In this document: in pieces, positions 26,644-40,815 of the stretch | Position numbering within the stretch: the stretch's first letter is position 1 | Layout: every line of letters begins with the position of its first letter | Assembly (NCBI RefSeq): GCF_008973755.1 | Contig: NZ_WBOM01000002.1 | Span: 62,001 to 126,000, forward strand | Source: Nitrincola alkalilacustris | Lineage (GTDB): Bacteria > Pseudomonadota > Gammaproteobacteria > Pseudomonadales > Balneatricaceae | Direction: 5' to 3' | DNA: 64,000 bases | Made by a program: the position numbers and the translations under genes | Notes under the pieces: generated by a model | Database searches by the model: none | The model's input: the letters and a program-made list of their open reading frames with translations, nothing else | What the model was told of the DNA's origin: nothing

Positions 26644-27064
26644 GATCCGGGAATATCTGCCACACCGCTATCCGTTCCTGCTGGTAGACCGGGTTATTGA
26701 GTTGATACCGGGCGAGTCGATTGTAGCCATCAAGAATGTCACGGTAAACGAACCCTATTTCAATGGCCATTTCCCTGGCCACCCGGTCATGCCGGGTGTG
26801 CTGCTGGTTGAGGCTATGGCTCAGGCAGCTGGTATTCTCGGTTTCAAAACCATGAATAAGCGGCCTGAGGATGGCTCCATCTATTATTTTGTCGGCGCAG
26901 ATGACCTGCGTTTCAAGCGTCCGGTTGTTCCGGGGGATCAGGTCAAGCTTGAGGCTCGAGTGATTTCGGATCGCCGTGGGATCTGGAAATTTGATGTCAA
27001 GGCCAGTGTTGATGACAACCTGGTGTGCAGTGCAACTATTCTGTGTGCTGACAGGAAGGTGTGA
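26624..27064 (+). CDS. fabZ: 3-hydroxyacyl-ACP dehydratase FabZ
   Basis: A 146-residue hot-dog-fold dehydratase of fatty acid synthesis. The catalytic motif [19 protein letters not shown] carries the active His and Glu, and the N-terminus [24 protein letters not shown] is typical. The start is one of three consecutive ATGs (26624, 26627, 26630), with GAAGG upstream, inside the end of lpxD. The longer frame from 26555 is not family-like. It competes with LpxC/LpxA for hydroxyacyl-ACP, which may be why it is kept among lpx genes. Confidence 0.97.
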   Translation: MMMDVNEIREYLPHRYPFLLVDRVIELIPGESIVAIKNVTVNEPYFNGHFPGHPVMPGVLLVEAMAQAAGILGFKTMNKRPEDGSIYYFVGADDLRFKRPVVPGDQVKLEARVISDRRGIWKFDVKASVDDNLVCSATILCADRKV

Positions 27065-27837
27065 GATTGATACATCCACAGGCAATCGTTGATCCGTCTG
27101 CCAGACTTGCAGATGATGTTGAGGTCGGTCCCTGGACAATCATAGGGGCCGATGTCGAAATTGGTGCCGGTACGGTTATCGGCCCGCATGTCGTTATCAA
27201 TGGTCCTACTCGTATCGGCAGGAACAACCGGATCTTCCAGTTCGCTTCGGTTGGTGAAGAGTGTCAGGATAAAAAGTACAAGGGTGAGCCTACACGTCTG
27301 GAGATTGGTGATAACAATATCATCCGGGAAGGCTGTACGATTCATCGCGGTACCATACAGGATCAGGGACTGACACGTCTTGGCAGCCATAACCTGCTGA
27401 TGGCCTACACGCATGTCGCGCATGACTGTGTGGTGGGTGATCATGTGATTCTGGCCAATAATGCGGCGCTGGCAGGCCATGTTCATGTGGGAGATCATAC
27501 CATTCTGGGTGGTTTTACTGCGGTGCATCAGTTCTGCCGTATCGGTGCACATGTGATGTGCGGCGCCGGTAGTGTCGTACTCAAGGATATTCCGGCGTTT
27601 GTCATGGCAAACGGCAACAGTGCCAAACCTCATGGCATCAATGCAGAAGGGTTGCGTCGCCGTGGATTTGATACGGAGCAGATCCGTGCCATACGCCAGG
27701 GTTACAAAATTCTCTATCGTCAGAACCTGATATTGGCTGATGCCCTTCAATCCCTGCATACACTGGCGGCACAGGTTCCTGTTATCCAATTACTGATCGA
27801 TTCACTGGTGGTTTCCGAACGCGGCATCATCCGTTAA
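27061..27837 (+). CDS. lpxA: UDP-N-acetylglucosamine acyltransferase
   Basis: A 258-residue enzyme for the first step of lipid A synthesis, transferring a hydroxyacyl chain to the 3-OH of UDP-GlcNAc. Hexapeptide repeats begin at once ([22 protein letters not shown]), with the catalytic histidine in [14 protein letters not shown]. The C-terminal third is helical. The GTG at 27061 overlaps the fabZ stop and gives an N-terminus like Pseudomonas LpxA; a TTG two codons later with AGGAAGG upstream is an alternative. Confidence 0.97.
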   Translation: MRLIHPQAIVDPSARLADDVEVGPWTIIGADVEIGAGTVIGPHVVINGPTRIGRNNRIFQFASVGEECQDKKYKGEPTRLEIGDNNIIREGCTIHRGTIQDQGLTRLGSHNLLMAYTHVAHDCVVGDHVILANNAALAGHVHVGDHTILGGFTAVHQFCRIGAHVMCGAGSVVLKDIPAFVMANGNSAKPHGINAEGLRRRGFDTEQIRAIRQGYKILYRQNLILADALQSLHTLAAQVPVIQLLIDSLVVSERGIIR

Positions 27838-27876
27838 GGTGCTGCAACGTTAAGGTACTGCCATGAGCGAAGTGTT

Positions 27877-29034
27877 ATGAGCCGCGTGCTGAAGGTCGCA
27901 ATCGTAGCTGGTGAGGCATCCGGAGATATTCTGGGTGCCGGTCTTATTCAGGCACTTAAACAGCAATATCCTCAGCTGCAGGTTGAGGGTATCGGTGGTG
28001 AGCTGATGCAGGCTCAGGGCTGCGAGAGTCTCTACCCGATGGAGCGTCTATCGGTAATGGGGCTGGTTGAGGTGTTGGGGCGTTTGCGTGAACTGCTCAG
28101 CATTCGTCGAGGGCTAGTCAGGCGCTGGACACAGCAGCCGCCAGATCTTTTTATCGGCATAGATGCCCCGGATTTCAATCTTGGTCTGGAGCAGAGCCTG
28201 CACGATGCAGGTGTCACGACCGTACACTATGTCAGTCCTTCAGTCTGGGCATGGCGCAAAAAACGTGTGCACAAGATCAAGCGCAGTACCGATCTGATGT
28301 TGACTCTCTTCCCATTTGAAGCAGCCTTCTATCAGGAGCATCAGCAGCGTGTGGCCTTTGTCGGGCACCCTCTGGCTGATCAGATTCCGCTGCAGCCGGA
28401 TCGCCTTGCTGCACGTATATCCCTGGGGCTGGATCAAAACGCCGAGGTGATTGCGCTGCTGCCCGGTAGTCGTGCCGGCGAGGTTTCTCAACTGGCAACA
28501 CCTTTTCTTGATGCGGCACGGATACTGACACAGAGGCGTCCCGGCGTTGCCTTTGTACTGCCAGCGGCAAGCCAGCAGCGCTATGATGAGCTGCTGAAAC
28601 TGATTCAGAGCCACTATGACGAGCTGAAGGTTCACCTGTTTCTGAAACAATCGCATAAGGCGCTTTATGCCTGTGATGCGGTTTTGATTGCATCCGGAAC
28701 GGCCACACTCGAGGCAATGCTGTGTAAGCGCCCGATGGTGGTTGCTTATCGCATGTCTCCTATCACCTTTCGCATACTCTCTTATCTGGTATCCATCACC
28801 TCTGTGTCGCTGCCGAATCTGCTGGCAGGACGCCAGTTGGTTCCTGAGGTGCTGCAGGATGAAGTCACCCCTCAGAGACTGGCAGATGAGATCGAGCGCT
28901 TGCTGGATGACAAGGCGGAGCGTGAGGCGCTGCTGGCGGAATTTGCGCACTTGCATCAGTCCTTGCGGTTGAATGCTGATGTGCAGGCAGCCAGAGCGAT
29001 CACTGAACTGCTGGAACAGAAGGGGCAGTTGTGA
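27877..29034 (+). CDS. lpxB: Lipid-A-disaccharide synthase
   Basis: A 385-residue GT19 glycosyltransferase that joins lipid X and UDP-2,3-diacylglucosamine. It begins [20 protein letters not shown] and has [32 protein letters not shown] and [21 protein letters not shown], all family motifs. It acts at the cytoplasmic face of the inner membrane. Its stop overlaps the rnhB start. Confidence 0.97.
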   Translation: MSRVLKVAIVAGEASGDILGAGLIQALKQQYPQLQVEGIGGELMQAQGCESLYPMERLSVMGLVEVLGRLRELLSIRRGLVRRWTQQPPDLFIGIDAPDFNLGLEQSLHDAGVTTVHYVSPSVWAWRKKRVHKIKRSTDLMLTLFPFEAAFYQEHQQRVAFVGHPLADQIPLQPDRLAARISLGLDQNAEVIALLPGSRAGEVSQLATPFLDAARILTQRRPGVAFVLPAASQQRYDELLKLIQSHYDELKVHLFLKQSHKALYACDAVLIASGTATLEAMLCKRPMVVAYRMSPITFRILSYLVSITSVSLPNLLAGRQLVPEVLQDEVTPQRLADEIERLLDDKAEREALLAEFAHLHQSLRLNADVQAARAITELLEQKGQL

Positions 29035-29645
29035 TGGAGCCCTTTACGCTTGATCATATCCCGACACACTTGATTGCCGGTGTGGATGAAGTGGGTCGTG
29101 GCCCGCTGGTGGGTAATGTGGTAGCTGCTGCCGTGATTCTGGACCCGGCCAGGCCTGTTGCTGGTCTGATGGATTCCAAGAAGCTCAGTGCTGTAAAGCG
29201 CGAAGCGCTGGCTATGCAGATACGGGAACAGGCTCTGTGCTGGTCGATTGCCTGGGCCACGCCTGCCGAAATTGATGAATTGAATATTCTGCATGCCACC
29301 ATGCTGGCAATGCAGCGTGCCGTTGCATCCCTGGCACCTGCTGCCGAGTTTGCCTTGATCGACGGCAATCGCTGTCCGGCGCTGCCCTGTCCCTCGCAAC
29401 CTGTAGTCAAGGGAGATGCGCGCGTCCAGTGTATTTCTGCTGCATCAATCCTGGCGAAGGTTTTCCGTGATCAGGAGATGGCCCAGCTGGATCAGCAATA
29501 CCCCGATTATGGGTTTGCCCAGCATAAGGGCTACCCGACACCTGAACATCTACAGGCACTGAAGGCATATGGTGCGCTGGCTGAGCATCGGCGTAGTTTC
29601 CGGCCGGTGCGTGAACTGCTGACAGAAGGTTTTACTGATGACTGA
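29034..29645 (+). CDS. rnhB: Ribonuclease HII
   Basis: A 203-residue RNase HII that removes ribonucleotides misincorporated in DNA and RNA-DNA hybrids. The active-site acidic residues are in [12 protein letters not shown] (Asp-Glu), [12 protein letters not shown] (Asp) and the later [15 protein letters not shown]. The ATG at 29034 is preferred over an in-frame GTG one codon before; AAGGGG lies about ten bases upstream. The stop overlaps the dnaE start by 8 bp, coupling it to the polymerase gene. Confidence 0.96.
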   Translation: MEPFTLDHIPTHLIAGVDEVGRGPLVGNVVAAAVILDPARPVAGLMDSKKLSAVKREALAMQIREQALCWSIAWATPAEIDELNILHATMLAMQRAVASLAPAAEFALIDGNRCPALPCPSQPVVKGDARVQCISAASILAKVFRDQEMAQLDQQYPDYGFAQHKGYPTPEHLQALKAYGALAEHRRSFRPVRELLTEGFTDD

Positions 29646-32600
29646 TCCCGCTTTTGTCCATCTTCGTGTGCATACGGAGTTCTCTCTCTATGATGGGCTG
29701 GTCAAGGTCAAGCAACTGGTGGCCGAGGCAGCGCGCCAGAAGATGCCGGCCGTTGCGGTGACCGATCAGACCAACCTCTATGCTCTGATCAAGTTTTATA
29801 AGGGGGCGCTGGGAGCCGGTATCAAGCCGATCTGTGGTGTGGACTTCTGGGTGCATGATCCAGAGGAGCCCTTGGCAGATCCGGCCAGAATAACGCTGCT
29901 GGTCCGTAATGGACGAGGCTATCGGAACCTGATGGAGCTGGTTTCGCGTGCCTATGCTGAAGGGCAGAACCTGGTGCAGGATCGTGCCGTTATCCTGTTT
30001 GACTGGATTGCAGAGAAGTCTGAGGGGCTGATAGCTCTGTCCGGTGCGCGTGAGGGGGAGATAGGACGTGCGCTGCTGGCGGGTCATGAGGCGCATGCCA
30101 GACAGTCTCTGCAGCGCTGGATGGAGCTGTTTCCGGATGCTTTTTACCTGGAAATACAGCGCACAGGGCGTGTCGGTGATGAAGAGGTGGTGCATGGCAG
30201 TGTTGAGCTGTCGCATGAAACAGGCTGCCCTCTGGTCGCCACCAATGAGGTGATGTTTCTGCGTCAGGATGACTTTGACGCCCATGAGGTACGTGTCTGT
30301 ATCAACCAGAGTGTTACTCTTGAAGATCCTACTCGGCCACATGCCTATTCGGATCAGCAGTATTTTCGTACTGCTGATGAGATGGCTGAGATTTTTGCTG
30401 ATATTCCGAGTGCTCTGGCCAACAGCGTCGAGATAGCCAAGCGCTGCAATATCGAGCTCGAGCTGGGCGTCTACTATCTGCCCAAATACCCCGTGCCCGA
30501 AGGGATGCTGATGGATGACTACTTCCGTCTGGTATCCAAAGAAGGTTTGGAAGAGCGGCTTGAGGTTCTGCTGGATCGGGACGCTCCGGATTATGCAGAG
30601 CAGCGAAAAGTGTATGAGGAGCGCCTTGATTTTGAGCTGGATATCATTATCCAGATGGGTTTCCCCGGCTACTTTCTTATCGTCATGGACTTTATCCGCT
30701 GGGCCAAGGATAACGGTATTCCGGTTGGTCCCGGACGTGGCTCGGGTGCCGGCTCACTGGTGGCCTATGTGCAGAAGATCACCGATCTGGATCCGCTGGA
30801 GTATGACCTGCTGTTTGAACGTTTCCTTAACCCGGAACGTGTCTCCATGCCTGACTTTGATATCGACTTCTGCATGGATAATCGCGATAAGGTGATCGAC
30901 TATGTGGCCCAGACCTATGGCCGTGATGCGGTGTCACAGATCATCACCTTCGGTACCATGGCGGCGAAGGCAGTGGTGCGAGATGTGGCCAGAGTACAGG
31001 GTAAACCCTTCGGTCTGGCGGATCGTCTCTCCAAGCTGATCCCCTTTGAGGTGGGCATGACGCTAGGCAAGGCCTGGGAGCAGGAGGAGGCGCTGCGTGA
31101 CTTCGTCAACTCCAGCGAAGAGGCCCAGGAGATCATGGAGATGGCCTATAAGCTGGAGGGCGTGACGCGTAACGTCGGCAAGCATGCCGGTGGTGTTGTG
31201 ATTGCCCCGACCCGGCTGACCGACTTTTCCGCAACCTACTGCGATGAGCATGGCCAGGGTCTGGTGACCCAGTTTGACAAGAATGATGTCGAGGAAGCAG
31301 GGCTGGTGAAGTTCGACTTCCTCGGCCTGCGTACGTTGACCATCATCGACTGGGCACTGCGAACGGTGAATACCCTGCGCAGACGCCAGGGTGAGGTGGA
31401 TATCGAGATAGAACATATCGATCTTGAGGATCCGACTGTTTTCAAGCTGCTGCAGCGGGCAGAAACGACGGCGGTGTTCCAGCTTGAGTCGAGCGGCATG
31501 AAGGATCTGATTCGTCGTCTGCAGCCAAGCCGCTTCGAGGATATCATCGCACTGGTGGCGCTGTTCCGTCCCGGTCCACTGCAGTCAGGCATGGTGGATG
31601 ACTTCATCAACCGTAAGCATGGCCGTGCCGAGATGGCCTGGCCTCATACCGATTACCAGCTCGACAGCCTGCAGCCGGTACTGGAGCCGACCTACGGTAT
31701 CATCCTGTATCAGGAGCAGGTGATGCAGATAGCGCAGGTGATGGCGGGTTACAGCCTGGGCGAAGCAGACCTGCTGCGTCGTGCGATGGGTAAGAAGAAG
31801 CCCGAAGAGATGGCCAAGCAGCGTCAGGGCTTTCTGGATGGATCGGCTCGTAATGGGATAGATGTCGGGCTTGCCGGCAACATCTTCGATCTTGTGGAGA
31901 AGTTCGCCGGATATGGTTTCAACAAGTCGCACTCTGCCGCCTATGCACTGGTTTCCTATCAGACAGCCTGGCTGAAAACGCACTATCCTGCGCCCTTTAT
32001 GGCGGCGGTCATGTCCTCGGATATGCAGAACACCGACAAGGTGGTGATCTTCATTGAAGAGTGCCGTCAGATGGGGCTGACACTCAGATTGCCCGACGTC
32101 AATGCCGGTGAGTTCATGTTCACCGTTAATGATGCCAATGAGATCATCTATGGCCTCGGTGCGATCAAGGGAGTGGGTGAGGGGCCGGTTGAGGCAATAG
32201 TCGAGGCGCGCAGCGAGGGCGGTCCATTTATCGATCTTTTTGATTTTTGCGCCCGTGTCGGTGCCAAGAAGCTGAACAAGCGCGTGCTTGAAGCCCTGGT
32301 GCGCTGCGGTGCGCTGGATAGTCTCGGACCACACAGAGCGATCCTGTGGGAGTCGATAGGTGCGGCGCTGCAGGCGGCGGACCAGGCTGCCCGTAACGTC
32401 GATGCAGGGATGTTTGATCTGTTCGGTGAAGTCGAGGCAGAATCGCCGTCTGATCCCTATGTCGAATTTGCGCGCGCCCGTGAATGGACTGACAAGGAGC
32501 GCTTGCAGGGCGAGAAAGAGACGCTGGGGCTCTATGTTACCGGTCATCCCATTGATGAGTATGAGCGAGAGCTGACATATGTGATCAGCAAAAAGCTGGT

Positions 32601-33144
32601 TGAGATACAGCCCGCCCGCGGGCGTTCGCAGAAGATGGCCGGACTGGTTGTGGATCTGCGCATGAAGAAAACCAAGAAAGGGCATCCTCTGTGCTTCATC
32701 ACCCTGGATGATCGCAGTGCGCGCATGGAGGTGACACTCTTTGGTGAAGCCTATGAGCAGTTCAAGCACCTGGTGGCTCGCGATGTGATACTGATCATTG
32801 AGGGTGAGGTGGCGCAGGATGATTATAATGGTGGCATCAAGGTGCGTGGTAACTCAGTGGCCACACTGGCACAGGCACGCGCTCGCTATGCCGAAGCCGT
32901 CCGGGTTGATTGCACGGAAAAGCAGTTGGGTCGGTTACAGATGAAGCAGTTTTCTGAACTGCTCAAGCGCCATGCCACACCGGCGGATACGCTGCCGGTA
33001 GCACTGCGTTACAGGCGGAGGGACGCTCAGGGGCTGGTCCAGCTGGGCGATAAATGGCGCGTTGCAGCCAGCGATGAATTGCTGATAGCGCTCAAGGATC
33101 AGTTTGGTGACAAGGCCGTTTCTCTGGTCTATCCGGGTTCATGA
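29638..33144 (+). CDS. dnaE: DNA polymerase III alpha subunit
   Basis: A 1168-residue replicative polymerase, close to the E. coli length of 1160. The PHP domain opens the protein ([15 protein letters not shown]). The palm holds the catalytic aspartates in [14 protein letters not shown] (about 401-405) and in [11 protein letters not shown] (about 555). The [14 protein letters not shown] loop precedes them. A helix-hairpin-helix and an OB-fold region ([25 protein letters not shown]) lie near the C-terminus. It overlaps rnhB and is followed by accA after 101 bp. Confidence 0.98.
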   Translation: MTDPAFVHLRVHTEFSLYDGLVKVKQLVAEAARQKMPAVAVTDQTNLYALIKFYKGALGAGIKPICGVDFWVHDPEEPLADPARITLLVRNGRGYRNLMELVSRAYAEGQNLVQDRAVILFDWIAEKSEGLIALSGAREGEIGRALLAGHEAHARQSLQRWMELFPDAFYLEIQRTGRVGDEEVVHGSVELSHETGCPLVATNEVMFLRQDDFDAHEVRVCINQSVTLEDPTRPHAYSDQQYFRTADEMAEIFADIPSALANSVEIAKRCNIELELGVYYLPKYPVPEGMLMDDYFRLVSKEGLEERLEVLLDRDAPDYAEQRKVYEERLDFELDIIIQMGFPGYFLIVMDFIRWAKDNGIPVGPGRGSGAGSLVAYVQKITDLDPLEYDLLFERFLNPERVSMPDFDIDFCMDNRDKVIDYVAQTYGRDAVSQIITFGTMAAKAVVRDVARVQGKPFGLADRLSKLIPFEVGMTLGKAWEQEEALRDFVNSSEEAQEIMEMAYKLEGVTRNVGKHAGGVVIAPTRLTDFSATYCDEHGQGLVTQFDKNDVEEAGLVKFDFLGLRTLTIIDWALRTVNTLRRRQGEVDIEIEHIDLEDPTVFKLLQRAETTAVFQLESSGMKDLIRRLQPSRFEDIIALVALFRPGPLQSGMVDDFINRKHGRAEMAWPHTDYQLDSLQPVLEPTYGIILYQEQVMQIAQVMAGYSLGEADLLRRAMGKKKPEEMAKQRQGFLDGSARNGIDVGLAGNIFDLVEKFAGYGFNKSHSAAYALVSYQTAWLKTHYPAPFMAAVMSSDMQNTDKVVIFIEECRQMGLTLRLPDVNAGEFMFTVNDANEIIYGLGAIKGVGEGPVEAIVEARSEGGPFIDLFDFCARVGAKKLNKRVLEALVRCGALDSLGPHRAILWESIGAALQAADQAARNVDAGMFDLFGEVEAESPSDPYVEFARAREWTDKERLQGEKETLGLYVTGHPIDEYERELTYVISKKLVEIQPARGRSQKMAGLVVDLRMKKTKKGHPLCFITLDDRSARMEVTLFGEAYEQFKHLVARDVILIIEGEVAQDDYNGGIKVRGNSVATLAQARARYAEAVRVDCTEKQLGRLQMKQFSELLKRHATPADTLPVALRYRRRDAQGLVQLGDKWRVAASDELLIALKDQFGDKAVSLVYPGS

Positions 33145-33203
33145 TCAGGCTGGTGATCCCTGCTGGCAACAGGTAGAATCGTTTGCTTAACTGAGCTCTG
33201 GTA

Positions 33204-33233
33204 TTTACACTCAAAAAGTTTACATTTAAAAAG
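33204..33233 (+). repeat. Tandem 15-bp repeat in the accA upstream region
   Basis: TTTACACTCAAAAAG at 33204-33218 is followed directly by TTTACATTTAAAAAG at 33219-33233 (13/15 identical), ending 12 bp before the accA start. An AT-rich tandem repeat this close to the ribosome-binding site could bind a regulator or belong to the promoter. Confidence 0.55.
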
Positions 33234-33245
33234 ATATGGAAGCAC

Positions 33246-34205
33246 ATGAATCCTAACTACCTCGATTTTGAACAGCCTATTGCGGATCTGGTAGCCAAAA
33301 TCAATGAGTTACGCCATGTTGGTGCAGGTAACGAAGAGCTCAATCTGTCAGAAGAGATTGAGCGCCTGCAGGAGAAAAGTCGCAAGCTGACCCGGTCGAT
33401 TTTTGCAGACCTGAGTGCCTGGCAGATCTCTCAGCTGGCGAGGCATCCTCAGCGCCCTTATACACTGGATTACGTGGCTCAGGCCTTTGATGATTTTGAC
33501 GAGCTGCATGGCGATCGTCACTTTGCCGATGATCAGGCGATCGTAGGTGGTCTGGCACGCCTGGATGGTCGTCCGGTGGTTGTGATAGGTCATCAGAAAG
33601 GGCGTGAAGTCAAAGAGAAGGTAAAGCGCAATTTTGGTATGCCACGCCCTGAAGGCTACCGTAAGGCTTTGCGACTCATGGAGATGGCAGAGCGCTTCAG
33701 CCTGCCGCTGCTGACCTTTATCGATACGCCGGGTGCTTATCCAGGCATAGATGCCGAAGAGCGCGGGCAGTCTGAGGCGATCGCATTCAATCTGGCGAAA
33801 ATGTCCCAGTTGAGAACGCCGATTATCTCTACCGTCATCGGCGAAGGTGGCTCGGGTGGAGCGCTGGCTATCGGTGTCTGTGATGAGCTGCTGATGCTGC
33901 AGTATGGTACCTATTCCGTGATCTCTCCTGAAGGTTGCGCGTCTATTCTGTGGAAAAGCGCCGAGCGTGCTTCTGACGCAGCCAAGGCGATGGGGATCAC
34001 CTCCGACAGACTGCATGAGCTGGGACTGGTGGATCAGGTCATTCCCGAGCCTCTGGGTGGCGCACATCGTGATCCTGCGGCTATGGCGCAGAGCATCAAG
34101 CAGCACCTGCTGGAAACGCTGGATCGTCTGGATCGCTTTTCACATGATGAGTTGCTGGAACGTCGCTATGCTCGCCTGCTCTCCTACGGCCTGCATGAAG
34201 ATTAA
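33246..34205 (+). CDS. accA: Acetyl-CoA carboxylase carboxyltransferase subunit alpha
   Basis: A 319-residue subunit that, with AccD, moves the carboxyl group from biotin to acetyl-CoA to give malonyl-CoA, the first step of fatty acid synthesis. It begins [19 protein letters not shown] and contains the crotonase-like core ([54 protein letters not shown]). GGAAG upstream supports the start. The accD, accB and accC genes are not in the window. Confidence 0.98.
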   Translation: MNPNYLDFEQPIADLVAKINELRHVGAGNEELNLSEEIERLQEKSRKLTRSIFADLSAWQISQLARHPQRPYTLDYVAQAFDDFDELHGDRHFADDQAIVGGLARLDGRPVVVIGHQKGREVKEKVKRNFGMPRPEGYRKALRLMEMAERFSLPLLTFIDTPGAYPGIDAEERGQSEAIAFNLAKMSQLRTPIISTVIGEGGSGGALAIGVCDELLMLQYGTYSVISPEGCASILWKSAERASDAAKAMGITSDRLHELGLVDQVIPEPLGGAHRDPAAMAQSIKQHLLETLDRLDRFSHDELLERRYARLLSYGLHED

Positions 34206-34226
34206 ACAGCGCATCTGTTGAGCGCC

Positions 34227-35567
34227 ATGTCGGATCTGCTGTCTGAATTTCGACAGGCGCTTGCTGATCAGCATCAGGTCAGTCGCTGGGTCATCGGCTA
34301 CAGCGGCGGCCTCGACTCTACCGTTCTGCTGGTCCTGGCGGCCAGACTTTTCCCGCCTGCTTCCCTGCATGCACTGCATATCCATCATCAGCTGCAGCCC
34401 CAGGCTGATGCCTGGGCTGATCATTGCGAAGCGATCTGCAATCAGTTGGGTGTTTCATGTACGGTGATCCGTGTTCAGCCTGAGGGGAGTTCCGAGAACG
34501 CAGCACGTGAAGCGCGTTATCAGGCGTTCACTCAATGGCTAACGCCAGGTGATTGCCTGCTGCTTGGGCACCATGCCGGTGATCAGAGCGAAACTCTGCT
34601 GTATCGGCTGATCCGGGGAGCCGGGGTGAATGGGTTGGCCGGCATTCCGGTCAGGCGTACCCTCGGGAAGGCGTTGTTGCTGCGTCCGCTACTGCAGTTC
34701 AGCCGTTCACAGCTTGAGGGCTGGGCCAGAGATCAGGGTTTGAACTGGATAGAGGATCCAAGTAATCAACTTGAACATTATGATCGTAACTTTCTGCGGC
34801 ATCAGGTGCTGGATCCACTGCGTGAGCGCTGGTCCCATCTTGATCATCGCTTCGCTGAAACCGCTCAAATGATGGTTGAGGCACGTGATCTGCTTGAACA
34901 GTTGGCCCGGCAGGATCTGCTGCTCCTGCAGAGTGAGGCAGGAGCCCTGGATCTGGTTGCTCTGAAGCAGCTGGCTGAATCACGCCAGCATAATCTGCTC
35001 AGATACTGGGTGGGAGAGTCGGGTTATCTCCTTAATCGCAAGGATCTGCTGGCGATCAGGCGGCAGTTTCTGGAATCAAAAGAGGATGCTCAGCCGCAGA
35101 TGCGACTGGGTCGAGCCTTGCTCCGGCGCTATCGCCAACATCTGTTTCTGCTGCAGGGTGAGTCAGTCTCGCAACCGACGGCAGATTCGGCGTCTGTCCG
35201 GATAGCGCTCGACAGGGCAATGACGCTGGAGTTGCGTGGCGGAGAGCTTGAAGTGGTGCCGGGTGACTATGCCGACCAGGCAGATCTGGCGGATGAGACG
35301 ATGCCGCAACTCTCGATTCTATACAGATCCGGGGGGGAGGTGCTGTGCCCGCTGGGTAAAGGGTTTTCGGTCAGTCTCAAGCAGTTGTTTCAGGATGCGG
35401 GTGTGCCGCCATGGTTGAGACAGGAGTGGCCTCTGCTGATGTTGGATAATCAGATTGCGGCAGTGCCGGGTATCTGTAACACGGAGCTGCTGGCCGACTA
35501 TCCGGGGCTAAATTTTATCTGGCGCCCTTTTTCGTTGTCGGGACGTGCTTTTTTTGTTAGTCTGTAG
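34227..35567 (+). CDS. tilS: tRNA(Ile)-lysidine synthase
   Basis: A 446-residue enzyme that converts cytidine 34 of tRNA-Ile(CAU) to lysidine so that it reads AUA. The PP-loop ATPase motif is VIGYSGGLDSTVLL near residue 24, with LLLGHHAGDQSETLLYRLIRGAG and NWIEDPSNQ following. The C-terminal third is the variable TilS substrate-binding region. The ATG at 34227 is preferred to a TTG at 34218. It lies between accA and pyrG as in related genomes. Confidence 0.95.
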   Translation: MSDLLSEFRQALADQHQVSRWVIGYSGGLDSTVLLVLAARLFPPASLHALHIHHQLQPQADAWADHCEAICNQLGVSCTVIRVQPEGSSENAAREARYQAFTQWLTPGDCLLLGHHAGDQSETLLYRLIRGAGVNGLAGIPVRRTLGKALLLRPLLQFSRSQLEGWARDQGLNWIEDPSNQLEHYDRNFLRHQVLDPLRERWSHLDHRFAETAQMMVEARDLLEQLARQDLLLLQSEAGALDLVALKQLAESRQHNLLRYWVGESGYLLNRKDLLAIRRQFLESKEDAQPQMRLGRALLRRYRQHLFLLQGESVSQPTADSASVRIALDRAMTLELRGGELEVVPGDYADQADLADETMPQLSILYRSGGEVLCPLGKGFSVSLKQLFQDAGVPPWLRQEWPLLMLDNQIAAVPGICNTELLADYPGLNFIWRPFSLSGRAFFVSL

Positions 35568-37250
<1,683 letters not shown>

Positions 37251-37261
37251 CCGTTTTTTGA

Positions 37262-38581
<1,320 letters not shown>

Positions 38582-38594
38582 GAAATCACTGAAC

Positions 38595-38622
38595 AGATAG
38601 GGGGGCTACGGCCCCCCTATCT
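38595..38622 (+). terminator. Strong hairpin between eno and ftsB
   Basis: An 11-bp perfect stem (AGATAGGGGGG / CCCCCCTATCT) with a six-base loop, 14 bp after the eno stop and 20 bp before the ftsB start. There is no T run, so it may be a partial terminator or 3'-end stabiliser letting some read-through into ftsB. Confidence 0.65.
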
Positions 38623-38642
38623 ATATGTACATGAGGTATGGC

Positions 38643-38939
38643 GTGTTTCGGTGGCTGTTGATTCTTCTGGTGTTGATGCTGATCGGGTTGCAATACCGAC
38701 TCTGGTTCGGTGAGCCAAGCCTGCGCCAGGTATGGGAGCTGGAAAAACAGATCCAGTCTCAGATTGAGGAAAATCAGCAGTTGGCTGAGCGCAATCAGCG
38801 TCTGGAGGCTGAGGTAATGGATTTGAAACAGGGGCTGAAGGCGATTGAAGAGCGTGCGCGCAGCGAGATGGGTATGGTACGTGAAGGAGAAACCTTCTAT
38901 CAACTGGTTGAACCTGCTCCTGAAAGGCGTCGGCGATGA
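38643..38939 (+). CDS. ftsB: Cell division protein FtsB
   Basis: A 98-residue bitopic membrane protein of the FtsQLB complex that activates septal peptidoglycan synthesis. A short cytoplasmic stub and one transmembrane helix (RWLLILLVLMLIGLQYRLWFG) precede a periplasmic coiled coil (about 30-75). The GTG at 38643 is chosen because GAGG lies six bases upstream and it gives the usual short N-terminus; ATGs at 38625 and 38631 are in frame. It overlaps truD by 4 bp, whereas ispD and ispF normally lie between them. Confidence 0.93.
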   Translation: MFRWLLILLVLMLIGLQYRLWFGEPSLRQVWELEKQIQSQIEENQQLAERNQRLEAEVMDLKQGLKAIEERARSEMGMVREGETFYQLVEPAPERRRR

Positions 38940-39997
38940 CACTGTTGAAGGCTGATCCGGAACAGCTGCCCTGGCTATATGAGAAACCTCAAGGCAGTGC
39001 CCGGATAAGGGTGCAGCCAGAGGACTTCTGTGTGACTGAAGAGCTGGGTTTCGAGCCCTGTGGAGAAGGTGAGCATCTTTTCCTGCAGATCCGCAAGACG
39101 GGTGAGAATACCGATTGGGTTGCGCGCCAGTTGGCTAAGTTCTGTGCCATCGATCCGCGTCATGTCACCTATGCTGGAAAGAAGGATCGTCATGCCATAA
39201 CCGATCAGTGGTTCTGTGTACACTGGCCGATCGCTTCACGCGAGCCTGCCTGGTCGCTGTTCGAATCTGATAGCATCAAAGTGTTGCGTAGCATACGCCA
39301 TCAACGCAAACTCAAGCTGGGTACTCTCAAAGCCAATCACTTCAGTATAAGATTACGTGATGTGACGCATCCCGATGAGCTGGAAAGGCGACTCGGTTTG
39401 ATCGCATCCGGGGTGCCAAACTACTTTGGTGAACAGCGTTTCGGTCATGCCGGGGGGAATCTGCTGAAGGGTGATGCGCTTATCAGTGGAGCGCTCAAAG
39501 AGCGGCAGCGGCATAAACGCGGCCTGTATATCTCGGCACTGAGGTCCTGGTTGTTCAACAGCGTGGTTGCAGGGCGTATCCGTCAGGAGTTATGGGACAG
39601 GTTGCTGCCTGGAGATGTGCTGATGCAGCGTGAAGGGCAGAGCTGCTTTGTCGAGGATGGCAGTGCTGGCCTGTCTGACAGGATCAGAGCAGGAGAGCTG
39701 CACCTGACGGCACCCATGTGGGGCCGGGGCGATCTGATGACGCAAGGTGTCGCCGCAGATCTGGAACGCAGTCTGATTTCGGACTGGCAAGCCTGGGCTG
39801 ATGGCCTGGTACAGTTGGGATTGAACCAGGAGCGTCGTGCAATCAAATTGATACCGGGTGATATGAAGGTGTCTGCCGAGAAGGACCGGCAGTGGGTGGT
39901 CAGCTTCAGTCTGGGAACAGGTTCCTTTGCAACCAGTGTACTGCGCGAAGTGTGTCATCTGGAAAATGAACAGCAGATTCATACCTTAACAGACTAA
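38936..39997 (+). CDS. truD: tRNA pseudouridine(13) synthase TruD
   Basis: A 353-residue pseudouridine synthase that modifies U13 of tRNA-Glu. The catalytic aspartate lies in the YAGKKDRHAITDQWFCVHWP segment (about residues 79-98). Other family motifs are GVPNYFGEQRFGHAGGNL and the C-terminal SFSLGTGSFATSVLREVC. The ATG overlaps the ftsB stop (ATGA). In E. coli and Pseudomonas, ispF normally precedes truD; here it directly follows ftsB. Confidence 0.97.
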   Translation: MTLLKADPEQLPWLYEKPQGSARIRVQPEDFCVTEELGFEPCGEGEHLFLQIRKTGENTDWVARQLAKFCAIDPRHVTYAGKKDRHAITDQWFCVHWPIASREPAWSLFESDSIKVLRSIRHQRKLKLGTLKANHFSIRLRDVTHPDELERRLGLIASGVPNYFGEQRFGHAGGNLLKGDALISGALKERQRHKRGLYISALRSWLFNSVVAGRIRQELWDRLLPGDVLMQREGQSCFVEDGSAGLSDRIRAGELHLTAPMWGRGDLMTQGVAADLERSLISDWQAWADGLVQLGLNQERRAIKLIPGDMKVSAEKDRQWVVSFSLGTGSFATSVLREVCHLENEQQIHTLTD

Positions 39998-40059
39998 CGT
40001 TATATTAGAATAAAATCAGAAAATTATTGGCGTCACTGTGCAGACGCGTGAGAGTTGAA

Positions 40060-40815
40060 ATGAAAATACTGATCTCCAATGATGATGGAGTCTATGCGCC
40101 GGGGCTGGCTGCCCTGGCGGCTGCTCTGGCAAAGGATGCCGAAATTTGTGTTGTTGCACCTGATCGCAATCGTAGTGGTGCGAGTAATTCACTGACCCTG
40201 GATCGACCGTTGGAATCTCATCTGCATGAGAATGGTTTTTTCAGCCTGAATGGTACACCGACAGACTGTGTGCATCTTGGGCGAAGCGGTCTGTATGTTG
40301 AGGGCTTTGAACCGGATATCGTGGTGTCGGGCATCAACGCCGGTGCCAATCTGGGGGATGATGTCCTGTATTCGGGTACGGTGGCCGCTGCAACAGAGGG
40401 GCGAACCTGTCGATTGCCACCTATCGCGGTTTCTTCCAACAGCTTTTTTCCGGAACACTATGAGGTTGCTGCCGAGGTGATCAGAATGCTGGTGCGCAAT
40501 CTGGAGTCGCTGGTCGTTGCACCGCGTACTGTGTTGAATGTGAATATACCGGATCTGCCGATGGAGCAGATTCGTGGTGTGCATGTCACTCGGTTGGGGC
40601 ACAGGGTTGCAGCAGACAAGCCGGTTGAAGTGCTTGACCCCCGCGGGCGCAAGCGATACTGGATAGCAGGTGCCGGCGATGCCGCGGACCGTGAGCCCGG
40701 TACTGATTTTTTTGCAGTCGAAAATGGATTTGTCTCCGTGACTCCGTTGCAGATCGACATGACTCACTACTCAGGGATGGATAATCTTGCCAGCTGGTTA
40801 GAGGAAAAACTGTGA
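40060..40815 (+). CDS. surE: 5'/3'-nucleotidase SurE
   Basis: A 251-residue metal-dependent nucleoside monophosphatase with a stationary-phase survival role. The metal site is at the N-terminus ([14 protein letters not shown], Asp-Asp), with [11 protein letters not shown] and [24 protein letters not shown] following. The ATG at 40060, after GAGAG, replaces a 40027 start that adds an unrelated extension. Its stop overlaps the pcm GTG start. Confidence 0.97.
   Translation: MKILISNDDGVYAPGLAALAAALAKDAEICVVAPDRNRSGASNSLTLDRPLESHLHENGFFSLNGTPTDCVHLGRSGLYVEGFEPDIVVSGINAGANLGDDVLYSGTVAAATEGRTCRLPPIAVSSNSFFPEHYEVAAEVIRMLVRNLESLVVAPRTVLNVNIPDLPMEQIRGVHVTRLGHRVAADKPVEVLDPRGRKRYWIAGAGDAADREPGTDFFAVENGFVSVTPLQIDMTHYSGMDNLASWLEEKL

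Noticed and set aside
31585-32769. A 394-residue minus-strand frame
   Set aside because: It is entirely antisense to dnaE, has no recognisable domain, and arises from codon bias in the polymerase gene.
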